Shown: positions 29,488 to 40,665, counted from the first letter of the stretch. The stretch is 64,000 nt of DNA from an uncultured Pelagibacteraceae bacterium (GCA_902528175.1 CABZRN010000004.1:1-64000), one strand, 5' to 3'. The notes: generated by a model from the letters alone, not told the origin. Numbers and translations: made by a program.

Positions 29488-30569
29488 TTTTTTTCGACAT
29501 AGATAGATTGACTTGGAAAAGCAAAGGAAGCTTTGTTATTTTCAACTATCTGCTTTATTTCAATGGCTAATTTTTCTTTAACTTTTAGCCATTCATTCCA
29601 ACTATTAGTTTTGGTGAAGCATCTTACATACATATCTATCGAGCTATCTGAAAATTTATCTACTCTAACTGCTAGCCCTACTTTTTTATCGTAGTCATCG
29701 TTTCCCGTAATATGTTTTTCGATTTGATCTCTTATATTTTTTAACTGATCAACCGTTGTGTCATATTGTAAGGTAATAATCCAACTTATGAGCCAATTAG
29801 TTGTTTGACTTACATTAATAACAGCATTTTCTGCAAACTGAAAATTAGGAATTATAGCTAATGATTTATCAAATTTTCTTATAGTTGTTGATCTAAATCC
29901 TATTTTTTCAACAATTCCTTCAATTGTGCCCTCTACTAATATCCAATCACCCATTTTAAATCTTTTTTCCACAAGGACTAAAATCCCGGATATTAAATTT
30001 TTAAATAAGTCTTGGGCTCCAAGTGCAACAGCTACTCCAAAAAGACCTAATCCAGCAATAATTGGTCCAATCTTTATTCCCCATAATTCAAGAACAGCGG
30101 CAGCACCTAATATAAAAATTAAAATTTTTAATGATTTAATTATCCATCCTATTAATTCCCGTGTAAGAATTTTATCTAATCCACTTAAAATATACGAAAT
30201 TGGCTCAATTATTTGATGAATAATCCAAAATAATAAAATCGTTATTAAAGTTCTGTTAATAGTGTCTACAAAAGACCTGGTATCCTCAGCAAACGTCATA
30301 TAATAACTTGCGAAGAAAAAACCCAAAACTATAGGTAAAAAACGTGCTGGTCCTACCATAGATTTTACAAAAGTATCATCTAATTTGTTGGTTGTTCTTT
30401 TTGAGATGAGCTCTAATTTTTTTATTATTAATTTACTAATCAATCCTCTGAAAATTAAAAATATTAAAAAAATTCCTAATCCAATTAGTATCTGACCAAT
30501 ATCGATTCCTAAAATTCCTTTATCCCAAACGGAAAGAAATAAATTTTTTAAATTAATAAAAACTTCCAT
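29484..30569 (-). CDS. MscS family mechanosensitive ion channel
   Basis: GLFGVAVALGAQDLFKNLISGILVLVEKRFKMGDWI MscS motif. Confidence 0.93.
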   Translation of the reverse strand: MEVFINLKNLFLSVWDKGILGIDIGQILIGLGIFLIFLIFRGLISKLIIKKLELISKRTTNKLDDTFVKSMVGPARFLPIVLGFFFASYYMTFAEDTRSFVDTINRTLITILLFWIIHQIIEPISYILSGLDKILTRELIGWIIKSLKILIFILGAAAVLELWGIKIGPIIAGLGLFGVAVALGAQDLFKNLISGILVLVEKRFKMGDWILVEGTIEGIVEKIGFRSTTIRKFDKSLAIIPNFQFAENAVINVSQTTNWLISWIITLQYDTTVDQLKNIRDQIEKHITGNDDYDKKVGLAVRVDKFSDSSIDMYVRCFTKTNSWNEWLKVKEKLAIEIKQIVENNKASFAFPSQSIYVEKK

Positions 30570-30572
30570 ATT

Positions 30573-31271
30573 TTAAATTTTATATAATAAAAATTCCTCT
30601 TCGCCAGGATTAAATAAAAATATTTTTTTCCATTTTATCACATTTAAGACTGATGAAGTTTTTTCACCAATACACATTAAGTTAGTATTCATCCAGTAGT
30701 CAACCAATTCATATTTTTTAATTAAGTTTAGAAAGCTTTTTGCGCTATTTTCAGAATAAACATACACTAAATTTGGCATATCTTTCTTTAAAGAGTCTAA
30801 AAATGATATATCTAAATTTTTGTTATGTTTGACAGTATAGTTTATCAATCTCTCAACAATGTATCCTTCAAAAATTAGCTCTTTGTCTAAAGGAAATGAT
30901 ACAATATCACCACTTACATAAAGTATCTTGTTATCTTTTTTTGATAAATTTTGTTGTATAAGTTCTTTCAAATTTCTAACATTACCATCAGCTGCAAATA
31001 TATTTTGGAAACCATTAGACCTTGCAGTTTTTTCTGTATATGACCCAACACAAAAACATAAAATATTTTTATTAATATTTTTTAAATTTAAAAATTTAAT
31101 TGCGTTAGAACTGGTGAAAATAATTGCATTATAATTATAAATTTTTATGTCATTATAATCTAATTTATTAATTTCTAATAAAGGTAAGTTTGAAACTTTA
31201 AACCCGTTAGATTTAAATTTTTGTATTAAATCTTTTGAATCTTCTAATTGACGAGTTAATAAAATATGCAT
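30573..31271 (-). CDS. hemD: Uroporphyrinogen-III synthase
   Basis: MHILLTRQLEDS; AIIFTSSNAIKFL; downstream of hemC. Confidence 0.85.
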   Translation of the reverse strand: MHILLTRQLEDSKDLIQKFKSNGFKVSNLPLLEINKLDYNDIKIYNYNAIIFTSSNAIKFLNLKNINKNILCFCVGSYTEKTARSNGFQNIFAADGNVRNLKELIQQNLSKKDNKILYVSGDIVSFPLDKELIFEGYIVERLINYTVKHNKNLDISFLDSLKKDMPNLVYVYSENSAKSFLNLIKKYELVDYWMNTNLMCIGEKTSSVLNVIKWKKIFLFNPGEEEFLLYKI

Positions 31272-31272
31272 T

Positions 31273-32184
31273 TCAATTTTTATATTTGCCCTTAGATGTT
31301 TTTTTTAAATAATTTCCGACAATCGAACCAATTTCTAAAGATTTTCCAACTTTATCAGAATGTTCATAAAAATATCTAAATTTTCCATCAACAGAAAATA
31401 GCTCAGATATTAAAAATAATTTTTTTTTCTTAATATATGAATAAATACCAACTGCTGTACTACAGTCTCCTTTTAAAATTTTTAAAACTTTTCTCTCTGT
31501 CTTTGCTCTTATTGCAGTATTTTTGTGATTAATTTTTCCCAAAAGTTTATTAATTTTATTATCATTTTTTCTAGATTGTAGAGAAATTATACCCTGTCCT
31601 GCTGCTGGGATGATCTTGTTGCAATCAAATTCTTGTGTAATTAAACTAGTCATCTTCAAGGTATTTAAACCTGCCTTGGCTAAAACAATTGCATCATATT
31701 TCTTTTCGTAAATTTTTTTTATTCTACTATCAATATTTCCTCTTATAAGTTTAAACTTTAAATCAGGCCTCATCATTTTTAATTGATATTCTCTTCTAAA
31801 AGAAGACGTGCCAATGATGGAATTTTTTTTTAACTTTTCGAAAGATAAATTGTTTTTACTTATAAGTACTTCTCTTGGAGAATTTCTTTTAAGAAATGTT
31901 TTTATGATTAAGCCTGGTGTTTCTTTATATGGAATATCTTTTAATGAGTGAACAGCTATATCAATTTTTTTTGTAATCAATTCTTTTTCAATATTCTTCA
32001 CAAATTCTCCTTTGCCACCAATATCGGAAGTCCTGCAGTTTAAAATTTTATCTCCCTTTGTAACAATTTTTTTTAACTCAATTTTTCCATTATAAAATTT
32101 TTTAATTTTTCTAATAGCAAGTTCTGCGTATTTGACAGCTAATTTACTTCTTCTAGCTCCTATAATAATTTTTTTTTTATTCAT
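31273..32184 (-). CDS. hemC: Hydroxymethylbilane synthase
   Basis: IGARRSKLA; AVHSLKDIPY; GTSSFRREYQ; RGNIDSRIKK; AAGQGIISLQ. Confidence 0.97.
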   Translation of the reverse strand: MNKKKIIIGARRSKLAVKYAELAIRKIKKFYNGKIELKKIVTKGDKILNCRTSDIGGKGEFVKNIEKELITKKIDIAVHSLKDIPYKETPGLIIKTFLKRNSPREVLISKNNLSFEKLKKNSIIGTSSFRREYQLKMMRPDLKFKLIRGNIDSRIKKIYEKKYDAIVLAKAGLNTLKMTSLITQEFDCNKIIPAAGQGIISLQSRKNDNKINKLLGKINHKNTAIRAKTERKVLKILKGDCSTAVGIYSYIKKKKLFLISELFSVDGKFRYFYEHSDKVGKSLEIGSIVGNYLKKTSKGKYKN

Positions 32185-32219
32185 AATATTTAATTTTACC
32201 TATATTAATTAGATTATTT

Positions 32220-33287
32220 ATGAAAAAAAAAATACTTATAATGGGCATAGAAACAAGCTGTGATGAGACAGCTGTTTCAATAATCCAGGATAATGGAACA
32301 AAACCACCAAAAATTTTGGCTAATATTGTATCAAGCCAGGAAGAGGTTCATAAGAAATTTGGTGGTGTAGTGCCCGAGTTGGCAGCAAGAAGTCATTTAG
32401 AAAAAATCGAAATGATTACAAAAAAGGCTCTAAAAAAAAGCAGAGTAAAATTAAATAATATAGACGCAATATCGGCTACAGCAGGCCCTGGTTTAATAGT
32501 ATGTTTGTCTGTCGGTTTTAATTTTGCAAAATCATTGTCATTAGCTTTAAAAAAACCATTAATCGCTGTAAATCATTTAGAAGGTCATGCATTAAGTCCT
32601 ATGTTTAGGAGTAATATAAAATTTCCTTATTTACTTTTGCTTATTTCAGGCGGACATACTCAGTATCTAGTTGTGAAAGGTTTAGGGAGATATAAGAGAA
32701 TAGGTACTACAATTGATGATGCTTTAGGTGAAGCATTTGACAAGACTGCGAAGATATTAGGATTTGGATTTCCCGGTGGACCAAAAATCGAACAGTATGC
32801 AAAAAAAGGAAATCAAAGAAGGTATGTTCTCCCAAAACCAATTATCAATAGAGGGGGTTGTAATCTTTCTTTCGCAGGGCTTAAAACTGCAGTTTTTAGA
32901 TCATCCAAAATAATTAAAAATAAACAAGATAAATATGATTTAGCGGCATCGTTTCAAAAAACAATTTCAGATATTATTTACAAAAAAACAAAAGTAGCCA
33001 TTAATGAGTTTAAAAAAAGTTTTAAGGGAAATAAATTAATAGTTGCAGGAGGAGTAGCTGCAAATAAAGAAATAAGAAAGACGATAAGTGGAATTTGTTT
33101 AGAAGAAAAATTTACAGCTATTTTCCCAGAAATAAATCTATGTAGCGATAATGCTGCTATGATTGCAATTGTTGGGTTAAAAAAATTTAAAAAAAAAGAA
33201 TTTAACAAACTAGATTTTTCTGTAAATCCTAGATGGCAATTAGATAAAAATGCTAAATTTCTCAAGGGAGCGGGTGTTCAATTATAA
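32220..33287 (+). CDS. tsaD: tRNA N6-adenosine threonylcarbamoyltransferase TsaD
   Basis: MGIETSCDETAVSI; GGVVPELAARSHLE; VNHLEGHALSP; LISGGHTQ. Confidence 0.97.
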   Translation: MKKKILIMGIETSCDETAVSIIQDNGTKPPKILANIVSSQEEVHKKFGGVVPELAARSHLEKIEMITKKALKKSRVKLNNIDAISATAGPGLIVCLSVGFNFAKSLSLALKKPLIAVNHLEGHALSPMFRSNIKFPYLLLLISGGHTQYLVVKGLGRYKRIGTTIDDALGEAFDKTAKILGFGFPGGPKIEQYAKKGNQRRYVLPKPIINRGGCNLSFAGLKTAVFRSSKIIKNKQDKYDLAASFQKTISDIIYKKTKVAINEFKKSFKGNKLIVAGGVAANKEIRKTISGICLEEKFTAIFPEINLCSDNAAMIAIVGLKKFKKKEFNKLDFSVNPRWQLDKNAKFLKGAGVQL

Positions 33288-35258
33288 GTAAATATCTTCT
33301 GGATCTTTTTCATTAATATATTTTTCAAATACAATACGGTATGCCTTTTCAAGGTTATGAGTGAAAGATTTATTATCAAATAAGGGATTGTTATCTTTAG
33401 AAGCAATTAGCTTATTTTTTAATTCATTGAGATATTCTTTATTTTTTGCAATATAAATAGCTTTATCAACATATTCTTTTTCGTTTTTGGCAATAAGTTC
33501 ATTTAAACCAGTTGTTTTTAAAAGACTAGAGGCAACTCTACTTTGGAAAGAGTCTCCTTCCAAAGTTAATATTGGTAACCCTGCCCAAATACAGTCACTG
33601 CAGGATGTATGAGCATTATAAGGAAAGGTATCAAGAAATAAGTCTGCATATTTTATTCTCTGAAGATGCTCACTTATTGGAACTTTATTACAAAAAATTA
33701 TTCTTTCAGGATCTATATTTTTATTTTCGAACTCCTTTTTTAAATTTTTTTCTGCATAGTTATTACTAGACATCAACCACATAACACTTTTTGGTATCTG
33801 ATTTAATATTTCTGACCATAATTTAACAATATTAGGCAAAATTTTTTTATTCGTGTTGAAGCAACAAAATATAAAATCTTCCACTGGTAAATTTAAATTT
33901 TGTTTTGTAAAAATTTTTTCTGAAAGAATTCTATTTTTTTCACTAGGCTGGTAAGAATTTGGGAGATAAATAATTTTTTCGGAAAAGAACTTTTTATTTT
34001 TTTCAGGTATTACAATTTTATCAGCTATTATATAATCTATTTTGTTTGACGCTGTGGTTCCAGGATACCCTAAAAAGTTTATTTGAATTGGTGCTAATTT
34101 GTTAAGAAAAATTCCAAATCTGCTTTCATGTCCACCTGTATGAGCCATTAGGTCTATCGCAATATGGATTTTGAGTTTTTTAGATAGCGATAATATTTCT
34201 TTATCTGATAACTTTGATACATCATAAAATTTGGTAAAAGTTTTCTTTATCCTTAAATAAAACTTATCATTTTCTTTATGTTTATTACTTAAGTAAAAAC
34301 CATATATTTCATATTTAGATTTGTCGTGAGTCTCTAACATTTCAGCTATTAAATGACCGATTGGATGGTCTCTGAAATCAGCAGAAAAATATCCAATATT
34401 TATTTTTGAATTTTTTTCAAAACTTTGTGGCTTACATTGATTAACATTTACATCATATTGTTTGTTCCATATTTTGGTGGCTTTATTAAGAAGTTCAGAA
34501 GAGTCAAATAACGTTGAAACTAACAGAGGATCAGCTATTTCTTTTTCCTCATTAATTTTATTTTTTAAATCATCAAGGTCTCTTTCTAATCCATCCCAAC
34601 TACAATTTTTTAATTTATCGTTAACAACATTCCCTAAAACAAATGGAAATTCTGGATCAATCATTAATATAGTTTTATAAGTATTTATCGACTGATAATT
34701 CATTCCTAACTCTGAAAGGATTTGTGCTTTTTTATAATAAAGATCAGTTTCCTTAGGATGATAAGGAATTACTTTTTCCAAAAAAATTAAATATTCTTCT
34801 TTCGCATTCATTTTTGATAAAATTTTAAGTTTATTTTTTATAGTTGGTAAATGACCAGGTTTTAAATCAAGAGCTTTATTCAACTTTACTAATGACTCTT
34901 CATACATACCTTTTTCAAAAAAAATTTCGCTGAGCGTATAGTAGGTTTCAAAAAAGTTAGGTTTTAGTTTTAATGCCTTATTTAGATATTTTATGGCTTC
35001 ATCAAATTTTTTAATTTTTGATAGTGCATTACCAAGATTATTTAGACCATCAACAAATTTTGGTTCAATTATTATTGCCTTCTCCCATTGATCTATGGCT
35101 TTTTCATAATTATTTAGATTAAAAAATACAAAGCCGTAAATGTGTAAAAACTCCACATTCTTATCGAAATGTTTTTTTATGTCATCGCATTTTATTTTGG
35201 CCTCTTTGAATTTGCTAACTTTTATTAAGTTTAATATTTCAGTAATTTTATCTCTCAT
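33282..35258 (-). CDS. TPR protein with O-GlcNAc transferase/SPINDLY-like domain
   Basis: TPR repeats; INIGYFSADFRDHPIGHL; IDLMAHTGGHES; LAPIQINFLGYPGTTASNKIDYIIADKIV; DTFPYNAHTSCSDCIWAGLPILTLEG. Confidence 0.92.
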   Translation of the reverse strand: MRDKITEILNLIKVSKFKEAKIKCDDIKKHFDKNVEFLHIYGFVFFNLNNYEKAIDQWEKAIIIEPKFVDGLNNLGNALSKIKKFDEAIKYLNKALKLKPNFFETYYTLSEIFFEKGMYEESLVKLNKALDLKPGHLPTIKNKLKILSKMNAKEEYLIFLEKVIPYHPKETDLYYKKAQILSELGMNYQSINTYKTILMIDPEFPFVLGNVVNDKLKNCSWDGLERDLDDLKNKINEEKEIADPLLVSTLFDSSELLNKATKIWNKQYDVNVNQCKPQSFEKNSKINIGYFSADFRDHPIGHLIAEMLETHDKSKYEIYGFYLSNKHKENDKFYLRIKKTFTKFYDVSKLSDKEILSLSKKLKIHIAIDLMAHTGGHESRFGIFLNKLAPIQINFLGYPGTTASNKIDYIIADKIVIPEKNKKFFSEKIIYLPNSYQPSEKNRILSEKIFTKQNLNLPVEDFIFCCFNTNKKILPNIVKLWSEILNQIPKSVMWLMSSNNYAEKNLKKEFENKNIDPERIIFCNKVPISEHLQRIKYADLFLDTFPYNAHTSCSDCIWAGLPILTLEGDSFQSRVASSLLKTTGLNELIAKNEKEYVDKAIYIAKNKEYLNELKNKLIASKDNNPLFDNKSFTHNLEKAYRIVFEKYINEKDPEDIYL

Positions 35259-35304
35259 ATTTTTTCATTTTAAGGTAAATTTGAATAAAAAAAAACTATT
35301 CAAA

Positions 35305-35757
35305 ATGAATTACTGGTTAATCAAATCAGAACCTGACGTATGGTCTATTGATCAACAAATTAAAGCTGGAGCTAAAGGTGCGATTTGGGATGGAGTAAGA
35401 AATCATCAAGCAGCTAAAAATTTAAGAAATATGAAAACTGGTGATCTTTGTTTTTTTTATCATTCTAACATAGGCAAAGAAATTGTCGGTATTGTAAAAG
35501 TTGTAAAGGAAGCCTTTATCGATCCAACGGATAAAATGAAAAAATTTGTTGCAGTGAGAGTTGAGATCGAAAAAAAATTTAAAAATCCAGTGAGTTTAGA
35601 AAATATAAAGAAAATTGATCATCTAAATCAATTACCCCTTGTAAAACAAAGCAGATTATCAGTAATGCCTATTGACTCTAAAAGCTGGAAGATTTTAAAT
35701 AATATGAGTAATATAAAAACAAACTATGACAAAAAAATCAAAAAAAAGAAAAACTAA
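35305..35757 (+). CDS. EVE domain protein
   Basis: [57 protein letters not shown] track start at 35140 is upstream of the canonical EVE start. Confidence 0.93.
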   Translation: MNYWLIKSEPDVWSIDQQIKAGAKGAIWDGVRNHQAAKNLRNMKTGDLCFFYHSNIGKEIVGIVKVVKEAFIDPTDKMKKFVAVRVEIEKKFKNPVSLENIKKIDHLNQLPLVKQSRLSVMPIDSKSWKILNNMSNIKTNYDKKIKKKKN

Positions 35758-37792
35758 GCGAAAAGCAAAGAAAAAATATAGATCTAAATCTATATCTAGA
35801 AAAATTAAAGGATATAAAAAAAAAGTAAAGAAATTAAAAACGAAAGATAACAAATCATCAGAAAAAATTTATAAAGTTAAGTCTGAATGGTTAAACAAGG
35901 CTTTAGTTAGTAAAACTGCCTACGAAAAAAAGTATAGTCATTCTATTAAAGATAACGACGGATTTTGGAGAAAAGAAGGAAAAAGAGTTACATGGATTAA
36001 GCCATACACCAAAATTAAAGATGTAAAATACAGTAGTTCGGATGTAAACATCAAATGGTTTTACGATGGCACTCTAAATGCATCAGCTAATTGCATAGAT
36101 AGACATTTAAAAAATAACAAAGATAAAACTGCAATTATGTGGGTTGGAGATGATCCAAAAGCACAAAAGAAAATTTCATATAAACAATTACATAACGAAG
36201 TGTGTAAAATTGCAAATGGCTTAAAAGAAATTGGAGTTCAAAAGGGCGATAGAGTTACTATTTATTTAACGATGATACCAGAGCTAGCTTATACCATGTT
36301 AGCTTGTGCTAGAATTGGTGCAATCCATTCAATAATTTTTGGTGGATTCTCACCTGACAGCATTGCTGGGCGTATAAATGATTGTGAGTCTGATTACGTG
36401 GTTACAGCTGACGAAGGAATTAGGGGTGGAAAAACAATACCTTTAAAATCAATTACGGATGAAGCTTTGATGAGTTGTCCCAATGTAAAAAAATGTGTTG
36501 TGATTAAACGAACAGGTAATGATGTGAGTTGGGACAGTAGTCGAGATGTTTGGTATCATGATATTACTAAAAATGTTTCCACGTACTGCGAGCCAGAGGA
36601 AATGAATGCTGAAGATCCTCTTTTCATTTTATATACGTCTGGATCTACAGGAAAACCAAAGGGAGTTCTACATACAACAGGGGGTTATCTAGTTTATGCA
36701 TCGATGACACATCAATACATTTTTAATTATAAGCCAAAAGATATTTATTGGTGCACAGCGGATATTGGCTGGGTAACAGGTCATAGTTACATAATATATG
36801 GACCACTCGCTAATGGTGCTACAACATTAATGTTTGAGGGTATACCAACTTATCCTGACTCTTCAAGATGGTGGCAGATTGTTGATAAATATAAGGTTAA
36901 TATATTTTACACAGCGCCAACCGCTATAAGAGCCTTGATGAGAGAAGGGGATAAACCTGTCAAAAAAACTTCAAGAAAAACACTTAAATTACTTGGTACG
37001 GTTGGTGAACCGATAAATCCAGAGGCATGGGAATGGTATTATAAAACTGTTGGTGACTCTAGATGCCCTATAGTTGACACATGGTGGCAAACAGAAACTG
37101 GAGGAATTTTAATAAGTCCACAAACTGGTGCAATAGATCTTAAACCAGGGTCTGCTACAAAACCTTTCTATGGAATTAAACCTGTAATAGTCGATAAAAA
37201 CGGAAAAGTATTAAAAGGAGAAGCTCAAGGAAGATTGTGTATCGCTCAATCATGGCCTGGGCAGATGAGGACAGTTTACGGAGATCATAATAGATTTATC
37301 GAGACATATTTTTCACAATTTGATGGAAAGTATTTTACTGGAGATGGATGCAGAAGAGATAAAGATGGATATTATTGGATAACAGGTAGAGTTGATGATG
37401 TAATAATTGTATCTGGTCATAATCTAGGCACAGCTGAAATTGAAAGTGCATTCGTTGCACATCCAAAAGTAGCTGAGGCTGCAGTAGTTGGGTATCCTCA
37501 TGATATAAAAGGTAACGGTCTTTATTGCTACGTAACTCTTAATGTAGGTGAAAAAGCGGATGGTGATTTAGAGAGAGAATTAAAGTTATGGGTTAGAAAA
37601 CAAATCGGTCCAATTGCAACACCTGATTTAATACATTTTTCTCCTGGATTACCAAAAACCAGATCTGGAAAAATAATGAGAAGAATTTTAAGGAAGATTG
37701 CGGCAAACGAACATGATCAACTTGGTGATACAACAACTTTAGCTGACCCAAGTGTTGTACAAAGTTTAGTTGATGAGAGAAAAAATGTTTAA
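35726..37792 (+). CDS. acs: Acetyl-CoA synthetase with an N-terminal Lys/Arg-rich extension
   Basis: [47 protein letters not shown]. Confidence 0.96.
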   Translation: MTKKSKKRKTKRKAKKKYRSKSISRKIKGYKKKVKKLKTKDNKSSEKIYKVKSEWLNKALVSKTAYEKKYSHSIKDNDGFWRKEGKRVTWIKPYTKIKDVKYSSSDVNIKWFYDGTLNASANCIDRHLKNNKDKTAIMWVGDDPKAQKKISYKQLHNEVCKIANGLKEIGVQKGDRVTIYLTMIPELAYTMLACARIGAIHSIIFGGFSPDSIAGRINDCESDYVVTADEGIRGGKTIPLKSITDEALMSCPNVKKCVVIKRTGNDVSWDSSRDVWYHDITKNVSTYCEPEEMNAEDPLFILYTSGSTGKPKGVLHTTGGYLVYASMTHQYIFNYKPKDIYWCTADIGWVTGHSYIIYGPLANGATTLMFEGIPTYPDSSRWWQIVDKYKVNIFYTAPTAIRALMREGDKPVKKTSRKTLKLLGTVGEPINPEAWEWYYKTVGDSRCPIVDTWWQTETGGILISPQTGAIDLKPGSATKPFYGIKPVIVDKNGKVLKGEAQGRLCIAQSWPGQMRTVYGDHNRFIETYFSQFDGKYFTGDGCRRDKDGYYWITGRVDDVIIVSGHNLGTAEIESAFVAHPKVAEAAVVGYPHDIKGNGLYCYVTLNVGEKADGDLERELKLWVRKQIGPIATPDLIHFSPGLPKTRSGKIMRRILRKIAANEHDQLGDTTTLADPSVVQSLVDERKNV

Positions 37793-38415
37793 AACTTTAT
37801 AAGTTTTATAAATTCATCTTTAATATTATCCCACTTAAGTATCATAGAGTTCAAAACAATTTTTCTGTCTAAAGTCTTTAATTCCTCTGCTATGGGAGCC
37901 CATTTATAAAGAGCTAGTGCACTAGGATTAAACGGAAGTGAGTTATAATACTTTTTCCAATCAATTTTTTCATATCTTTCAAAAAAAGTTTTTTTTCCGT
38001 GGGTTGCTATGTCTTCTGGCATACCATTCTTAATTTCTTCATCAATAATTGTTTCGTAAATTCTTTTGGATTTTTCAAAATCATTAAGATTAAAATTGTT
38101 ATGAATATATGAAAATGTGAAGAAAGTTAAATCTTGTAAAGAGATTATATAGATGTTCCATTTTGCTAAATTAATTGAATCAATAAAAACATCATTATCA
38201 AAATGTAAAACATATTTGGTGCCCATTCTTGTTTTTAAATAATTGTACAAAGTTACTTGGGTAACCCAAGCAGATTTTTTTTGGATAAATTGTTCGAGAT
38301 CCAAAAAATTTTTAATTTTTTTTTTAGGCAAAATTCCCTTGAACATTGCCAATAGATAGACCTTGAAATCCTCTAATTTTATATCTTTGAGATTGAATCT
38401 ATATTTTAGAGCCAT
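37789..38415 (-). CDS. Hypothetical protein
   Basis: Complete 208-aa ORF convergent with acs; no family recognised. Confidence 0.6.
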   Translation of the reverse strand: MALKYRFNLKDIKLEDFKVYLLAMFKGILPKKKIKNFLDLEQFIQKKSAWVTQVTLYNYLKTRMGTKYVLHFDNDVFIDSINLAKWNIYIISLQDLTFFTFSYIHNNFNLNDFEKSKRIYETIIDEEIKNGMPEDIATHGKKTFFERYEKIDWKKYYNSLPFNPSALALYKWAPIAEELKTLDRKIVLNSMILKWDNIKDEFIKLIKF

Positions 38416-38533
38416 ATGTATACTAAAAGTTGTAATATATTATAAAATAACAAAAAATACGAGAATTTTAGGGGTTCCAATATTTTTCATAATGAGTAAT
38501 CTTTCGTTTTTTAACCTATAGGGAGGGAAAAAA

Positions 38534-38797
38534 ATGTCAAAACAAGCACAACATTGGGAAAAGACTAGAGGCCTGCTTTTTGTAACGCTAGCTATCTGGT
38601 TCGTTTTCTCTATTGGCATCTTCCTCTTCGGTGCCGAAATGGAAGCATCATCTATAAGACCTTTTGGATATCCATTGTCATATTATATGACATGTCAAGG
38701 TTCTCTTGGAATTTTCGTAATACTAATTTTTTGGTTTGCGGGAAGACAAGAAAAGATTGATGAAGAGTTCGGCTTTTCTGAAAGAGAGGATGACTAA
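38534..38797 (+). CDS. DUF4212 small subunit of sodium/substrate symporter
   Basis: HWEKTRGLLFVTLAIWFVFSIGIFLFGAEM...PFGYPLSYYMTCQGSLGIFVILIFWFA; good Shine-Dalgarno (GGGAGGGAA). Confidence 0.9.
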   Translation: MSKQAQHWEKTRGLLFVTLAIWFVFSIGIFLFGAEMEASSIRPFGYPLSYYMTCQGSLGIFVILIFWFAGRQEKIDEEFGFSEREDD

Positions 38798-40617
38798 TGT
38801 TTAAGGGTAATTTTATAAACAATCTCCCCAAGATTTATGGAACATACACCGGTGGTTTCATAGTTTTCATAATCTTGATGGCGATTGGAGAACAAGCTGG
38901 AATGTCTGCAAAAGTAATTGGTATTTGCTTTGTAGCATTTACAGTTTTAATTTATGCACTAATTGGTTACCTATCTCGTACAATTCAAGTTGATGCATAC
39001 TATCTAGCTGGAAGACAAGTTCCAACAGTGTTCAACGGTATGGCTACAGCAGCAGACTGGATGTCTGGTGCTTCATTCGTTGCGATGGCTGGAGGAATTT
39101 ACTTCAAAGGCTATGGTTATATGGCGCTACTTGTTGGTTGGACGGGTGGATACGTACTAGTTGCTTCGCTACTTGCACCATATTTAAGAAAATTTGGTTG
39201 CTACACAGTTCCAGATTTCATCGGAACTAGATATGGCGGAAACTTAGCTAGACTATCTGCGGTAATAGTCTTAACAGTTGCATCATTCACTTATGTGACA
39301 GCGCAGATTAATGCTACAGGAACAATTGCATCAGTTGCACTTGATATTCCTTTTAACATTGCTGTTTACGTAGGATTAGCAAGTATATTGATGTGTTCAA
39401 TGCTTGGTGGAATGAGAGCGGTTACATGGACACAAGTAGCACAATACATTGTATTGATTATAGCTTACTTGATACCTGTATTCTGGATCAGTAACAAAAT
39501 GGGTGCTGGAGTATTTCCACACTTAATGTTAGCAGATGAAGTCGCAAGAATTGCTGAGTTAGAAGCTCAGTTTGGTCTTGGCGAAATCAAAAATTCTGCA
39601 GCTGATTTAAAACAGGTTCCTAAAGGCTTAGCAGGTATAACTAAAGCGCACTCTGAAGTTAACACTACACCTTGGAAATTTATTTCATTAGCGGTTTGTA
39701 TGATGGCTGGAACAGCTTCATTACCACACGTTATGATGAGATATTTTACTACTCCAAGTGTAAAAGCTGCTAGAAGATCAGTAGGTTGGTCACTATTCTT
39801 TATATTCCTACTTTATTCATCAGCTCCAATGTTAGCTACATTATCTAAACTATCGTTAATGGATCCAAACTTAGCAACAGGAATTATTGGTAAGTCAATT
39901 TCTGAAGTTCAAGCAATTGACTGGTATCAAAACTGGAACCAAGCAAACTTAATGTTTGTAAGCGACTTTAACGGAAATGGAACGCTCGAATTAAACGAGT
40001 TCTTCATGGGTGGTAAAGCCGTTGTATTGGCAACTCCAGAGATAGCAGGATTACCATATGTAATTTCTGGTCTAGTTGCTGCTGGAGGTATGGCTGCTGC
40101 CATGTCAACAGCTGACGGATTAGTGTTAGCGATATCTAATGCATTATCTCACGACATTTACTACAAGATGATTAACCCCAAAGCGGAAACAGCTAAAAGA
40201 TTGTTAATCGCAAGGGTATTACTTGTATTAATTGGTTTCGCTGGAGCAACAATTGCAGCTCTTGAAATTCAAGGTATCTTAGGTTCGGTTATCTGGGCTT
40301 TTGACTTTGCGATGTCAGGATTATTCTTCCCACTTGTACTAGGAGTATGGTGGAAGAGAGCAAATGCTCAGGGAGCGGTAGCGGGAATGCTAGGAGGATT
40401 AGCCGCTGGTACAGCATACTTAATTGCTGTAAGAAGTGGTTACCCTGGTTTCTTAGATATTACTCAGTTAACATTTGGTATAGTTGGATCAGTAGTAAGC
40501 TTAGTACTTATGGTCGTAGTCAGCTTGGCAACTAAAGCGCCAGACGCAGCTACTCAAAAAATGGTAGACGAAGTTCGTGTACCAAGTGGTAAAGCGATAC
40601 TAGGAAGACAACACTAA
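38797..40617 (+). CDS. Sodium:solute symporter (VC_2705/ActP-like) with an EF-hand-like loop
   Basis: YYLAGRQVPTVFNGMATAADWMSGASFVAMAGGIY; MAAAMSTADGLVLAISNALSHD. Confidence 0.93.
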   Translation: MFKGNFINNLPKIYGTYTGGFIVFIILMAIGEQAGMSAKVIGICFVAFTVLIYALIGYLSRTIQVDAYYLAGRQVPTVFNGMATAADWMSGASFVAMAGGIYFKGYGYMALLVGWTGGYVLVASLLAPYLRKFGCYTVPDFIGTRYGGNLARLSAVIVLTVASFTYVTAQINATGTIASVALDIPFNIAVYVGLASILMCSMLGGMRAVTWTQVAQYIVLIIAYLIPVFWISNKMGAGVFPHLMLADEVARIAELEAQFGLGEIKNSAADLKQVPKGLAGITKAHSEVNTTPWKFISLAVCMMAGTASLPHVMMRYFTTPSVKAARRSVGWSLFFIFLLYSSAPMLATLSKLSLMDPNLATGIIGKSISEVQAIDWYQNWNQANLMFVSDFNGNGTLELNEFFMGGKAVVLATPEIAGLPYVISGLVAAGGMAAAMSTADGLVLAISNALSHDIYYKMINPKAETAKRLLIARVLLVLIGFAGATIAALEIQGILGSVIWAFDFAMSGLFFPLVLGVWWKRANAQGAVAGMLGGLAAGTAYLIAVRSGYPGFLDITQLTFGIVGSVVSLVLMVVVSLATKAPDAATQKMVDEVRVPSGKAILGRQH

Positions 40618-40628
40618 TTACTTAATTT

Positions 40629-40665
40629 TTAAGGGGCGAGAATTTATCGCCCCTTAACTTTTTTT
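40629..40665 (+). terminator. Rho-independent terminator after the symporter
   Basis: TTAAGGGGCGA-GAATTTA-TCGCCCCTTAA followed by CTTTTTTT. Confidence 0.9.

Noticed and set aside
35140-35304. N-terminal extension of the EVE ORF in the track
   Set aside because: EVE domain starts at [11 protein letters not shown] (35305); the upstream part is antisense to the TPR/OGT gene start.
38416-38533. Riboswitch-like leader upstream of the DUF4212/symporter operon
   Set aside because: 118-nt leader has a good Shine-Dalgarno but I could not find convincing stems or a known riboswitch motif.
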